A DNA stretch of 63,081 nt from Methyloversatilis universalis. Lineage in GTDB: Bacteria; Pseudomonadota; Gammaproteobacteria; Methylococcales; Methylococcaceae. The DNA is taken from the NCBI GenBank assembly GCA_020723665.1, contig DYIL01000008.1, positions 2,036 to 65,116 on the forward strand, in the 5' to 3' direction. The notes under the pieces were generated by a model that had not been told where the DNA came from, ran no database searches, and worked only from the letters and a program-made list of their open reading frames with translations. Numbering within the stretch: position 1 is the stretch's first letter; each line of letters begins with the position of its first letter. The translations under genes were made by a program, and so were the position numbers. Below are positions 1-8,065 of this stretch, in pieces.

Positions 1-558
1 TTGGAGAAACTGCGCGAGACCGTATTGCAGAACCACCCGGCCCTGGTCCAAGCGCGCGCGGAAGTCGACCGGGCCAGGTCCCAGCTCGAACTGGAACAGG
101 CGCTGCGCTATCCCCAGCCCACCATCAAAGCCGGCGTCTATCGCGAACCGCGCCTGGAGCAGTGGCGGGTCGATCTCATCGTGCCCATCCCCCTATGGAA
201 TCAGCGGCAAGGCCCCATCGCACGAGCCGTCGCCGACCGGGCGCGGGCCGACGCGCAGGCGAATCAGCAGCAATTGAACCTGATGTACGAACTGGACTCG
301 GCGATCACCGCCTATCGCATCGCCACTCAGCAGATCGAAACCTTCGAGTCGGGACTCCTGCGCGAAGCCGAGTCCGCGCTGAAAGTCGCCGAAGCCGCCT
401 ATCGCCTCGGAGAACGGGGCATCCTCGATTATCTGGATGCTCAGCGTACCTTTCAGGCGGTGCGCGTCGATTACATCAACGCCTTGTTCGACAGGAACGC
501 CGCGCTTCTCGAAATCGAACGGCTTCGGGCTCAGGACTATCAGGATCAGCCACAATGA
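1..558 (+). CDS. CzcC/TolC-like outer membrane efflux protein (5'-truncated by window edge)
   Basis: C-terminal 185 residues of an outer membrane efflux protein of the TolC/CzcC family, the trimeric exit duct of a tripartite heavy-metal pump. The visible part is mostly helical, with coiled-coil-like segments rich in Ala, Glu, Gln and Arg and the family-typical closing motif LGERGILDYLDAQRTFQ near residues 136-152. Family members are about 400-450 residues, so the signal peptide and first half lie upstream of the window; the TTG at position 1 is only the first in-frame codon. The stop codon overlaps the next gene's start (ATGA at 555-558), which indicates one operon with the fusion protein and RND pump. 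Confidence 0.9.
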   Translation: MEKLRETVLQNHPALVQARAEVDRARSQLELEQALRYPQPTIKAGVYREPRLEQWRVDLIVPIPLWNQRQGPIARAVADRARADAQANQQQLNLMYELDSAITAYRIATQQIETFESGLLREAESALKVAEAAYRLGERGILDYLDAQRTFQAVRVDYINALFDRNAALLEIERLRAQDYQDQPQ

Positions 559-1685
559 AAAAAACCATACTTCTCGCTTGGCTTGCGCTCGGCATCGCGC
601 CCGCGTTCGGACAACAGGATGCCCAAGAGGCGGAGACCACTGCCGAGATTGCCGTCACGGCCCCGCCATCGCTGCTCGAACGGCTCAAAGTCGAACCCGT
701 CACGTCCATGGAAATCGGCGAAACCCTGCACCTGCCGGGACGGATCACTTTGAACGAACACCGGGTAGCCCGGGTCGGACCGAGCGTCACCGGCCGGGTG
801 ACCGACATAACGGCCTTCATCGGACAAAGCGTGCGGCAAGGTCAGCACTTGGCGACCATCACCAGCACCGAACTCAGCATTGCCCAAGCCGCTTACCTCA
901 AAGCCAGAACACAGATGAATCTGCACCGGCTGGCGGTGGAGCGAGCGCGCCGGCTGCTGGACGCCGACGTCATCAGCCGGGCCGAACTCACCGAGCGCGA
1001 GAGCCAACTGGCGGAAGTCGAGGTGGAAGTCCGCGCCAGCAAAGACCAGTTGGCGGTGATGGGAATGAGCGAGAACGCCATTCGGCGCCTGTCGAACAGC
1101 GGCCAGATCGACTCCGTGATCCCGGTCACGGCCACGCTGTCGGGAACGGTCATCGAGCGAAAGATTTCCATTGGCCAGATCGTCGAACCCGCCGACGATT
1201 TGTTTACGATCGCCGACCTGTCGGAAGTCTGGGTCGTCGCCGAGGCGCCGGAGCAGAAAGCCTTTCTGGTCGAAATCGGCGGGCAGGCCGAGGTGCAGAT
1301 ACCGGCACTGCCCGGACAGAAAATCACCGGCAGGGTGATTTACGTGGCGGATACGGTCAATCCATCGACCCGCACCGTCACCGTGCGGATGGAGGTCAAG
1401 AATCCGGAACGCAAGATCAAGCCCGAGATGCTCGCGACCATGGTCATTCACAGGCCGCGAGTCAGTTCGCTCAACATCCCGGCCAAAGCCGTGGTCAGGA
1501 CGGGCGATCATGACTATGTATTCGTACAAGTCACCGAAGATAAGTTCGTGCTGACGCCGGTTTCCCTCGGACCGGATTTAGGGGGCATGCGCAGGGTCAT
1601 CGCCGGACTGACCGAAGGACAACGGATCGTCGTCGACGGCGCATTCCACCTCAACAACGAACGGATCCGCCAAGAACTGGAGTAA
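555..1685 (+). CDS. Efflux RND transporter periplasmic adaptor (CzcB/HlyD family)
   Basis: Membrane fusion protein of 376 residues linking the inner membrane RND pump to the outer membrane duct. A signal peptide is visible (MKKTILLAWLALGIAPAFG), followed by the barrel-sandwich lipoyl half (around residues 70-110, with VARVGPSVTGRV), an alpha-helical hairpin (about 115-180), the second lipoyl half (about 190-230) and beta-barrel/membrane-proximal domains. ATG at 555 overlaps the upstream stop; longer in-frame extensions run inside the neighbouring CDS and are rejected. The next gene begins 3 bases after the stop. Metal specificity (Co/Zn/Cd or Cu/Ag) cannot be told from sequence alone. Confidence 0.92.
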   Translation: MKKTILLAWLALGIAPAFGQQDAQEAETTAEIAVTAPPSLLERLKVEPVTSMEIGETLHLPGRITLNEHRVARVGPSVTGRVTDITAFIGQSVRQGQHLATITSTELSIAQAAYLKARTQMNLHRLAVERARRLLDADVISRAELTERESQLAEVEVEVRASKDQLAVMGMSENAIRRLSNSGQIDSVIPVTATLSGTVIERKISIGQIVEPADDLFTIADLSEVWVVAEAPEQKAFLVEIGGQAEVQIPALPGQKITGRVIYVADTVNPSTRTVTVRMEVKNPERKIKPEMLATMVIHRPRVSSLNIPAKAVVRTGDHDYVFVQVTEDKFVLTPVSLGPDLGGMRRVIAGLTEGQRIVVDGAFHLNNERIRQELE

Positions 1686-1688
1686 TCC

Positions 1689-4600
1689 ATGATAGAGAGT
1701 TTGATCCGCGCTGCGCTCAAGCAGCGACTGGTGGTTGTGATCGTTGCGATCTGCCTTCTGGCGTTCGGCATTTCGGCAATGCAACATTTGTCGGTGGATG
1801 CCTTTCCCGATGTGACCAACGTCCAGGTTCAGGTGGCGGCCGAGGTGCCCGGCAGTTCGCCCGAGGAAGTGGAGCGCTTCGTGACGGTTCCTCTGGAAAT
1901 CGCCATGACCGGCCTTCCCGGCCTGGTCCAGATGCGGTCGGTGAACCGCAACGCCTTGTCGCAGATCGTCTTGGTATTCACCGACGATACCGACGTCTAC
2001 TTCGCCCGCCAATTGGTGCTCGAACGACTGATCGAAGCGACGCAGCGGCTGCCGCAAGGCGTCACCCCGATTCTCGGCCCGGTATCCACCGGGCTCGGGG
2101 AAGTCTATCAATACACCCTGGAGCGGCCCGACGACGGTGACCGCCAACTGACCGAGGAAGAGTTGACGGAACGCAGGACCATTCAGGACTGGGTCGTCCG
2201 TCCCTTGCTCCGAAGCATTCCAGGCGTGGCCGAAATCAACTCGATCGGCGGCCTGGAGCGTCAATACCAGGTCCTTCCCAACCCCGACCGCTTGCGCCAT
2301 TACGGCTTGACGCTGAAGGACGTCTACACGGCGCTGGCGCTCAACAACGCCAACAGCGGCGGCGGTAAATTGCCGCAATACGCCGAGCAGTATCTGATAC
2401 GCGGGATCGGGTTGATTCACGACGTCGAGGACATCGGCAACATCGTCCTCAAGGAAATCGACGGCACCCCCGTGTACATCCACGACGTGGCGGAAATCCG
2501 CATCGGGCACGCGGTGCGCTCGGGCGCCGTGATCAAGGACGGGTACACCGAGGCGGTGGGCGGCATCGTTTTGCAGCTCCGCGGGGGCAACGCCAAGGAG
2601 ATCGTCGGCCGGGTCAAGGATCGGGTCATGGAGATCAACGAACAAGGGATGCTGCCGGGCGGTCTCAAAATCGTACCGTTCTACGACCGTACCGACCTGG
2701 TGGACGCGGCGATCCACACCGTGACCAAGGTACTGATGGAAGGCATCGTCCTGGTGATCGTCGTGCTGTTTCTGTACCTGGGCGATATCCGTTCCAGCCT
2801 GATCGTGGTGGCGACGCTGATCATCACTCCGCTGGTGACCTTCATGGTGATGAATCACTACGGCATCTCCGCCAACTTGATGTCGCTCGGTGGGCTTGCC
2901 ATCGCCATCGGCATCATGGTCGACGGCTCGGTAGTCGTGGTGGAAAACGCCTTTCATCATTTGGGCGAGGCTAAGGAAACCGGCGAAAGCCGCAGTATGG
3001 TCGTGTTGCGCGCCGCCACTCAGGTAGGGACGCCGGTATTGTTCGGGGTAGGCATTATCTGCCTGGTGTTCCTGCCGCTGATGACGATGACGGGGCTCGA
3101 AGGCAAGATGTTCGCGCCGCTGGCTTACACCATCGCGATCGCCTTGTTCATTTCCCTCATCGTATCCCTCACCTTGTCGCCGGTGCTGTGCTCTTACTTG
3201 CTCAAAGGCGGAAAGGATCACGACACCCCCATCATCGCGTTCATGAAACGGCCTTACCTCAAGCTGCTGCGCTTTGCCCTGAACAATCCGCTCAAGGTCG
3301 TCGCGAGCGCCTTTGCTTTACTGGTCGGCAGCCTGATGCTCTTTCCCTTCCTGGGAACATCCTTTATTCCGGAGATGAAAGAAGGCTCCATCGTGCCCGG
3401 CATCAATCGGGTTCCGAGCATGTCGCTGGAGGAATCGATCCGCCTGGAGAGCGAGGCCATGCGCCTGGTGATGGAAGTCCCGGGGGTCGCCAAGGCCGTG
3501 TCGCAATTGGGGCGAAGCGAAAATCCCACCGATCCGCAGCCGGAAAACGAATCCACCCCGATCGTGACGCTCAAGCCGCAGGATCAGCTTCCGGACGGCT
3601 GGGATCAAGACGACGTGATGGACGCCATCCGCGAAAAGCTCAAGGTGCTGCCGGGCGTCAACATCGTAATGGCACAGCCGATCTCGGACCGGGTGGACGA
3701 AATGGTGACCGGGGTGCGCTCTGACATCGCCATCAAGCTGTTCGGCGACGAACTGGAGGTTCTGAAGCAAAAGGCCGACGAAATCATCAAGGTACTCAAT
3801 TCGATCGAAGGCGCCGCCGACATCCGCGTCGAACGGGTGAGCGGCCAGCAGTATCTCACCATCGATATCGATCGCCAGGCCATCGCCCGCCACGGCATCA
3901 ACGTGGCCGACATCAACGATATCATCGAGACCGCGCTCGCCGGCCGCGTGACCACCGAGATCTATGAGGGCGAACGCCGTTTTTCGGCGGTGGTCCGATT
4001 TCCCGAAAAATTCAGGAACAACCCGCAGGCCATCGGACAAATCCTGCTGAAATCCCCCAACGGTGCCCTGGTGCCTTTGGAAGATCTGGCCATCATCGAA
4101 GTCGTGGACGGACCCGCGCAAATCAGCCGCGACGATGCCCGGCGCCGGCTGGTAATCGGCGCGAACGTCCGGGGCCGCGATTTGGGCGGCTTCGTCGCGG
4201 AACTGCAAAAGGCCGTCGCCAAACAAGTGAAGCTCCCGGAAGGCTATTACGTCACCTGGGGCGGACAGTTCGAAAACCTGGAAAGGGCCATGAAACGCTT
4301 GATGGTGATTATCCCCATCACCATCGCGGCGATCTTCTTCCTGCTGTTTCTGCTGTTCAACTCGTTACGCTTCGCCGCCCTCATCATCCTGGTACTACCG
4401 TTCGCATCGATGGGCGGCATCTTTTCGCTGTTCCTCACCGGGGAGTATCTCTCGGTTCCGGCTTCGGTCGGCTTCATCACCTTGTGGGGCATCGCGGTGC
4501 TGAACGGAGTGGTGCTGGTGTCTTATATTCGAGGGCTGCGGGACGAGGGACTGTGCCAGGCCGATGCCATCGTCGAAGGCTGCAAGCAGCGTTTCCGGCC

Positions 4601-4790
4601 AGTGATGATGACAGCTACCGTGGCCATGCTCGGCCTGGTGCCCTTCCTGTTCGCCACGGGTCCGGGCTCCGAAGTTCAGCGCCCGCTGGCGATCGTGGTG
4701 ATCGGCGGATTGATCACGTCCACTCTGCTCACCCTGGTCGTGTTGCCGACCCTGTACCGATGGTTCGAAGAAAAACGCATCGAAGCTTGA
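1689..4790 (+). CDS. Heavy-metal efflux RND pump (CzcA/CusA family)
   Basis: Proton-driven inner membrane pump of 1033 residues, the usual length for the HME-RND class. It has an N-terminal membrane helix, a large periplasmic porter domain, a first helical bundle (about residues 340-500), a second periplasmic domain and a final bundle (about 870-1030). The TM4 proton-relay motif reads IGIMVDGSVVVVENA near residues 410-425, an Asp/Glu pattern of metal pumps rather than multidrug pumps. The porter motif AFPDVTNVQVQV lies near residue 38. It is co-transcribed with the adaptor 3 bases upstream and a PII-like protein 13 bases downstream. The CzcA type is favoured over CusA, with moderate certainty. 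Confidence 0.94.
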   Translation: MIESLIRAALKQRLVVVIVAICLLAFGISAMQHLSVDAFPDVTNVQVQVAAEVPGSSPEEVERFVTVPLEIAMTGLPGLVQMRSVNRNALSQIVLVFTDDTDVYFARQLVLERLIEATQRLPQGVTPILGPVSTGLGEVYQYTLERPDDGDRQLTEEELTERRTIQDWVVRPLLRSIPGVAEINSIGGLERQYQVLPNPDRLRHYGLTLKDVYTALALNNANSGGGKLPQYAEQYLIRGIGLIHDVEDIGNIVLKEIDGTPVYIHDVAEIRIGHAVRSGAVIKDGYTEAVGGIVLQLRGGNAKEIVGRVKDRVMEINEQGMLPGGLKIVPFYDRTDLVDAAIHTVTKVLMEGIVLVIVVLFLYLGDIRSSLIVVATLIITPLVTFMVMNHYGISANLMSLGGLAIAIGIMVDGSVVVVENAFHHLGEAKETGESRSMVVLRAATQVGTPVLFGVGIICLVFLPLMTMTGLEGKMFAPLAYTIAIALFISLIVSLTLSPVLCSYLLKGGKDHDTPIIAFMKRPYLKLLRFALNNPLKVVASAFALLVGSLMLFPFLGTSFIPEMKEGSIVPGINRVPSMSLEESIRLESEAMRLVMEVPGVAKAVSQLGRSENPTDPQPENESTPIVTLKPQDQLPDGWDQDDVMDAIREKLKVLPGVNIVMAQPISDRVDEMVTGVRSDIAIKLFGDELEVLKQKADEIIKVLNSIEGAADIRVERVSGQQYLTIDIDRQAIARHGINVADINDIIETALAGRVTTEIYEGERRFSAVVRFPEKFRNNPQAIGQILLKSPNGALVPLEDLAIIEVVDGPAQISRDDARRRLVIGANVRGRDLGGFVAELQKAVAKQVKLPEGYYVTWGGQFENLERAMKRLMVIIPITIAAIFFLLFLLFNSLRFAALIILVLPFASMGGIFSLFLTGEYLSVPASVGFITLWGIAVLNGVVLVSYIRGLRDEGLCQADAIVEGCKQRFRPVMMTATVAMLGLVPFLFATGPGSEVQRPLAIVVIGGLITSTLLTLVVLPTLYRWFEEKRIEA

Positions 4791-4803
4791 AAGAGGAGAT
4801 TCC

Positions 4804-5127
4804 ATGAAAGAAATCAAAGCTGTCATCCAGCCCCAGCGCTTGACCAAACTCCGAAACGCATTCCGCCAGATGCGCGGCTTTCCGGGGATGACCGTGAGCC
4901 GGGTGGAAGGCTGTAGCCAGCATGAGGAACCGGAGGTCGGCCACAACATTCGGGAAGAACTGACCGATTTTTCACCCAAGGTACGGGTCGAGATCGTCGC
5001 CCCGGACGACAAGGTGGATGAGATCGTCCAAATCATCCGCGAACACAGCCGCACCGGGAAACGCGGCGACGGCATTCTGTGGGTCACGGAAATCGGAAGC
5101 TTTGAGCGGATTCGCCTTGAGCCGTAG
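4804..5127 (+). CDS. PII-like signalling protein linked to metal efflux (PII-NG type)
   Basis: 107-residue protein of the nitrogen-regulatory PII fold. The B-loop motif RTGKRGDGILWV lies near residues 83-94, and the beta-alpha-beta halves (KEIKAVIQPQRLTKLRNAF; VRVEIVAPDDKVDEIVQII) are clear. The T-loop region (about 36-55) reads CSQHEEPEVGHN and has no Tyr equivalent to the uridylylated residue of GlnB/GlnK, but it is rich in His, Glu and Cys, which could bind metal. It follows the RND pump by 13 bases with its own Shine-Dalgarno (AAAGAGGAG). This matches the PII-NG subgroup known to be linked to CusABC/CzcABC operons; its effector is unknown. I infer a regulator or sensor of the pump. Confidence 0.85.
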   Translation: MKEIKAVIQPQRLTKLRNAFRQMRGFPGMTVSRVEGCSQHEEPEVGHNIREELTDFSPKVRVEIVAPDDKVDEIVQIIREHSRTGKRGDGILWVTEIGSFERIRLEP

Positions 5128-5246
5128 ACCTCGCAACGGATAGCGCGTCGAAAAACCGAGAACCGATCGCCACGGGCAGGCAATGTTCACCCCCATGGGG
5201 ATCGAGCAAGGTCTGCCGTAGGTTTGGGTTTACGCCAAAGACCCGA

Positions 5247-6023
5247 TCAGACCCGGAACTCCGCCACGACCGGGGCATGATCGGACGGCCTTTCTAGCTT
5301 TCTGGGTTCGACGTCGATGCGGCAGCCCAAACAATCTTCGGCCAATGAGGAGCTGACCAGAATATGATCGATGCGCAGCCCCATGTTGCGCCGGAACGCA
5401 TTGAGGCGATAATCCCACCAGGTGTAGCTCTTCTCGGCCGCATCGAAACGCCTGAAAACGTCGATCAATCCCACATCGAGCAAGGCCCGGAACGCTTCGC
5501 GCTCGGGCGTGCTGCACAAAATCCTTTCGCGCCAGGCATCGGGATCGTGCACGTCCCTATCCTCCGGCGCGATGTTGAAATCCCCCAGAACGATCAGGCG
5601 CGGACAACGTTTTACTTCAAGGCTCAAGTAGTCGCGCATCTTGGCAAGCCAGTCCAGCTTGTAGGCGTATTTGTCCGAACCCACCTCCCCGCCGTTCGGC
5701 ACATAGAGGTTGACGATCCGGTAACCGCCGGCGGTCACCGCCAGGATGCGCCGCTGGGCGTCGTCGAAGCCCTTGGGATCGGTGACCGGATCGGCAAGAT
5801 CGAACTTGCTGAGCACCGCGACGCCGTTATAGGTCTTCTGTCCGCTGTAAACCGAGCGATAGCCGGCTTCGGCCAACTCGGCGACCGGAAACTCCTCATC
5901 AGTGATTTTGGTTTCTTGAACGCCGAGCACATCGGGCTGCTCCCGCCCAAGCCAGTTCAAAACCTGAGGCAGACGTACGCGCAAGGAGTTGACGTTCCAA
6001 GTCGCGATTTTTAAACAAGGCAT
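5247..6023 (-). CDS. xth: Exodeoxyribonuclease III (full-length copy)
   Basis: 258-residue AP endonuclease/3'-5' exonuclease of the Xth family in base-excision repair. Catalytic motifs are all present: WNVNSLRVRL at the N-terminus, VQETK (Glu), YVPNGG, LGDFNIAPED (Asp/Asn), LRIDHIL and the terminal SDHAP. The start is unusual: the protein begins MPCLKIATW while the second copy starts MKIATW, showing that the first codons were replaced at a rearrangement junction near 6010. Bases 5403-6010 are almost identical to 7453-8060, where a 3'-truncated copy keeps the ancestral upstream context (lpxD). The promoter of this copy must therefore lie in the inserted DNA. Confidence 0.93.
   Translation of the reverse strand: MPCLKIATWNVNSLRVRLPQVLNWLGREQPDVLGVQETKITDEEFPVAELAEAGYRSVYSGQKTYNGVAVLSKFDLADPVTDPKGFDDAQRRILAVTAGGYRIVNLYVPNGGEVGSDKYAYKLDWLAKMRDYLSLEVKRCPRLIVLGDFNIAPEDRDVHDPDAWRERILCSTPEREAFRALLDVGLIDVFRRFDAAEKSYTWWDYRLNAFRRNMGLRIDHILVSSSLAEDCLGCRIDVEPRKLERPSDHAPVVAEFRV
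5403..6010. repeat. 608-bp direct repeat of xth, copy 1
   Basis: Near-identical to 7453-8060. The only difference noticed is in a few bases near the C-terminal-side end (5441-5448 against 7491-7498). The two copies bracket a 1.4-kb segment carrying toxin-antitoxin genes. Confidence 0.93.
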
Positions 6024-6224
6024 AAGCTAATGTTTTTACTTCGTTTTATTCAGATTCATTCACCCCGGCTACGCATCTGGCTACACACACCAGATGCATT
6101 AGAGTGAGCCACAACGACATGATACTAAAGCGGAAGATTTCGGGGGCAATAAAAAGCCCGTACGGACGGATGGCTTTCGTCAGGGCCTTGGGAGGCTTTG
6201 GAGGAAACGGAGTACGCTCGCATT

Positions 6225-6245
6225 TATACGTCATTGACGTATAAT
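6225..6245 (+). promoter_or_regulatory. Palindromic operator overlapping the TA promoter
   Basis: Bases 6225-6243 form a perfect 19-bp palindrome, TATACGTCA-T-TGACGTATA, which overlaps a consensus -10 box TATAAT at 6240-6245. No good -35 is seen. The toxin ATG at 6252 lies 7 bases after the -10, so the mRNA would be leaderless or nearly so. This is a likely site for autorepression by the downstream XRE antitoxin (inference). Confidence 0.7.
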
Positions 6246-6251
6246 CAATTT

Positions 6252-6563
6252 ATGCATACCGTTGCCGAAACTGAAATCTTTCAGCGCTATGCCAGAGATG
6301 TCTGGTCCGAAGCGGATCGTATCTCGTTCATCAACTGGATTGCGGAAAACCCAATGGCGGGAGAGGTGATTCCGGGGTCCGGCGGCTGTCGCAAGGTACG
6401 CTGGAACCGGTCGGGCATGGGCAAGCGCGGCGGTGTGCGGGTGATCTATTTCAACGGCGGAGACGGCCGGATTTGGCTGTTGATCGTTTATGCCAAGGCC
6501 AAGTTCGACAATCTACCGACCGAATTTCTCGCCAAGCTTAAATATGAGGTGGAGCATGGATAA
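6252..6563 (+). CDS. RelE/HigB-type toxin
   Basis: 103-residue protein of the RelE/ParE superfamily (HigB2-like mRNA interferase). Family-typical features are the central GCRKVRWN, the strand GGVRVIYFN, and the C-terminal IWLLIVYAKAKFDNLP. I take ATG 6252 rather than an upstream TTG because the promoter and operator end at 6245. It overlaps the antitoxin by 8 bases, with toxin first, the gene order of higBA and RelE-NadS modules. It lies inside DNA inserted between the two xth copies. Confidence 0.88.
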   Translation: MHTVAETEIFQRYARDVWSEADRISFINWIAENPMAGEVIPGSGGCRKVRWNRSGMGKRGGVRVIYFNGGDGRIWLLIVYAKAKFDNLPTEFLAKLKYEVEHG

Positions 6564-6837
6564 GGAGATGGAACAATTTCAGAACGATCTGCTGGTGTCG
6601 GTGCGCCAGATGAAGGCTGGACGGGCGGCTCAGGTGACCGAGGTTCCGGTTTCGTCTATCGCGGCGACGCGCATCGCTGCCGGTCTGTCGCAGGCGAGGT
6701 TCGCCGAACTGATGGGCGTTTCGGTGCGCACGCTACAAGAATGGGAGCAAGGCCGGCGTTCCCCGTCCGGTGCGGCCAAAACCCTTTTGCGCGTGGCGGA
6801 ACGGCACCCAGAGATTTTGCGCGAGCTGGCATCCTAA
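6556..6837 (+). CDS. XRE-family antitoxin (HigA/NadS-like)
   Basis: 93-residue antitoxin with a helix-turn-helix at about residues 35-75 (ATRIAAGLSQARFAELMGVS, then RTLQEWEQGRR). The N-terminal 30 residues are helical and charged, probably the toxin-binding arm. The ATG at 6556 overlaps the toxin stop by 8 bases, implying translational coupling. It probably binds the 19-bp palindrome at 6225-6243. Confidence 0.88.
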   Translation: MDKEMEQFQNDLLVSVRQMKAGRAAQVTEVPVSSIAATRIAAGLSQARFAELMGVSVRTLQEWEQGRRSPSGAAKTLLRVAERHPEILRELAS

Positions 6838-6848
6838 GGTTGCGCCTT

Positions 6849-7043
6849 ATGCCGAAGCTTAAGCCCGGCACGATTCTGCCGACACCGGAAGAGGATGTGG
6901 CGATTACGGCCGCGGCGAAATCCGATCTGGATAATCCCCCCATGACCAATGCCGAATTGTCGAAACTGAAGCGGATCGGCGGTCGGCGCGGAAGGCAGAA
7001 AAAGAAACCCGACCCTGAAATGATCGATGACGAAAATCCTTAA
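6849..7043 (+). pseudogene. BrnA-like antitoxin remnant(s)
   Basis: An open frame of 64 codons beginning MPKLKPGTILPTPEED, which resembles the N-terminus of BrnA-type antitoxins. It then changes at about residue 56 to MIDDENP followed by TAA. Translation after the TAA in the same frame (from 7044) reads WAEEDFKQAVPFSALP, which is also BrnA-like. I therefore see two antitoxin pieces joined, with a nonsense codon in the second. No ribbon-helix-helix domain follows. The similarity is from memory of family patterns, so the assignment is tentative. Confidence 0.45.
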
Positions 7044-7438
7044 TGGGCCGAAGAGGATTTCAAGCAGGCCGTTCCATTCTCAGCGCTGCCCGGATCGCTG
7101 CAAGCCAAGCTGCCAGCGGTAAGTGGGCGAGGAAAGGCTGAGGCCGAAAACGAGGACCAGGCAGAAACAAGCTCTACATTCTTTCATCCTTCTACCGATG
7201 GGTTTCAGCCGTGCCCGCTCTGCGGAGGAAAGGTTCCGGCCAGTTCCCGCTATCTTCCCGCCCTATGCGATGAATGCTCAGGCACAGCCACGGATGAGCA
7301 CGGCCGCCGGCTAACCTTCTGTAATGTTGACGCAACCGGCGGGCTCCAGGTGCGTTACGCAGACACGGGAGAGATTCGGAATCGGCCTCTTTGCTATGTC
7401 CGTGGGGTTGAATGCTTAGAGCCTATCCCAATAGGCGA
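7044..7438 (+). pseudogene. Zinc-ribbon-like gene fragment
   Basis: In-frame continuation after the TAA at 7041. After about 40 codons it becomes a Cys-rich sequence with CPLCGG and CDECSG pairs spaced about 18 residues apart (a zinc-ribbon pattern), then FCNVDATGG, VRYADTG and CYVRGVECL. It has no start codon of its own. It is cut at about 7418 by the left end of a GAGCCTATCCCAATAGG element (7419-7435), after which the xth duplication begins. It looks like the N-terminal part of a small conserved protein truncated at the rearrangement junction. Confidence 0.4.
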
Positions 7439-8064
7439 TAATCCTGGAAATTAAGGCGATAATCCCACCAGGTGTAGCTCTTCTCGGCTTGCTCGAAACG
7501 CCTGAAAACGTCGATCAATCCCACATCGAGCAAGGCCCGGAACGCTTCGCGCTCGGGCGTGCTGCACAAAATCCTTTCGCGCCAGGCATCGGGATCGTGC
7601 ACGTCCCTATCCTCCGGCGCGATGTTGAAATCCCCCAGAACGATCAGGCGCGGACAACGTTTTACTTCAAGGCTCAAGTAGTCGCGCATCTTGGCAAGCC
7701 AGTCCAGCTTGTAGGCGTATTTGTCCGAACCCACCTCCCCGCCGTTCGGCACATAGAGGTTGACGATCCGGTAACCGCCGGCGGTCACCGCCAGGATGCG
7801 CCGCTGGGCGTCGTCGAAGCCCTTGGGATCGGTGACCGGATCGGCAAGATCGAACTTGCTGAGCACCGCGACGCCGTTATAGGTCTTCTGTCCGCTGTAA
7901 ACCGAGCGATAGCCGGCTTCGGCCAACTCGGCGACCGGAAACTCCTCATCAGTGATTTTGGTTTCTTGAACGCCGAGCACATCGGGCTGCTCCCGCCCAA
8001 GCCAGTTCAAAACCTGAGGCAGACGTACGCGCAAGGAGTTGACGTTCCAAGTCGCGATCTTCAT
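7423..8064 (-). pseudogene. Exodeoxyribonuclease III, 3'-truncated duplicate
   Basis: 213-codon frame identical to xth for about 200 residues, then ending in unrelated residues (NFQDYRLLG) read from junction DNA. It lacks the LRIDH and SDHAP motifs that supply catalytic Asp and His, so the product should be inactive. Its start (MKIATW, ATG 8062-8064) abuts the lpxD stop (8066-8068, minus strand), the likely ancestral lpxD-xth arrangement; this copy therefore holds the original promoter and the full-length copy has lost it. Confidence 0.85.
7453..8060. repeat. 608-bp direct repeat of xth, copy 2
   Basis: Partner of 5403-6010. The left junction carries a short reiteration (GGCGATAATCC at 7434-7444 and 7455-7465) next to the truncated GAGCC element end. 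Confidence 0.9.
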
Positions 8065-8065
8065 G

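Noticed and set aside
1578..3221. 547-codon minus-strand frame opposite the RND pump
   Set aside because: GC-rich antisense shadow with His/Asp/Gln-rich composition and no family motif; the plus-strand gene is certain.
6046..6234. 62-codon minus-strand frame before the toxin gene
   Set aside because: No ribosome site, no recognisable product, and it covers the TA promoter.
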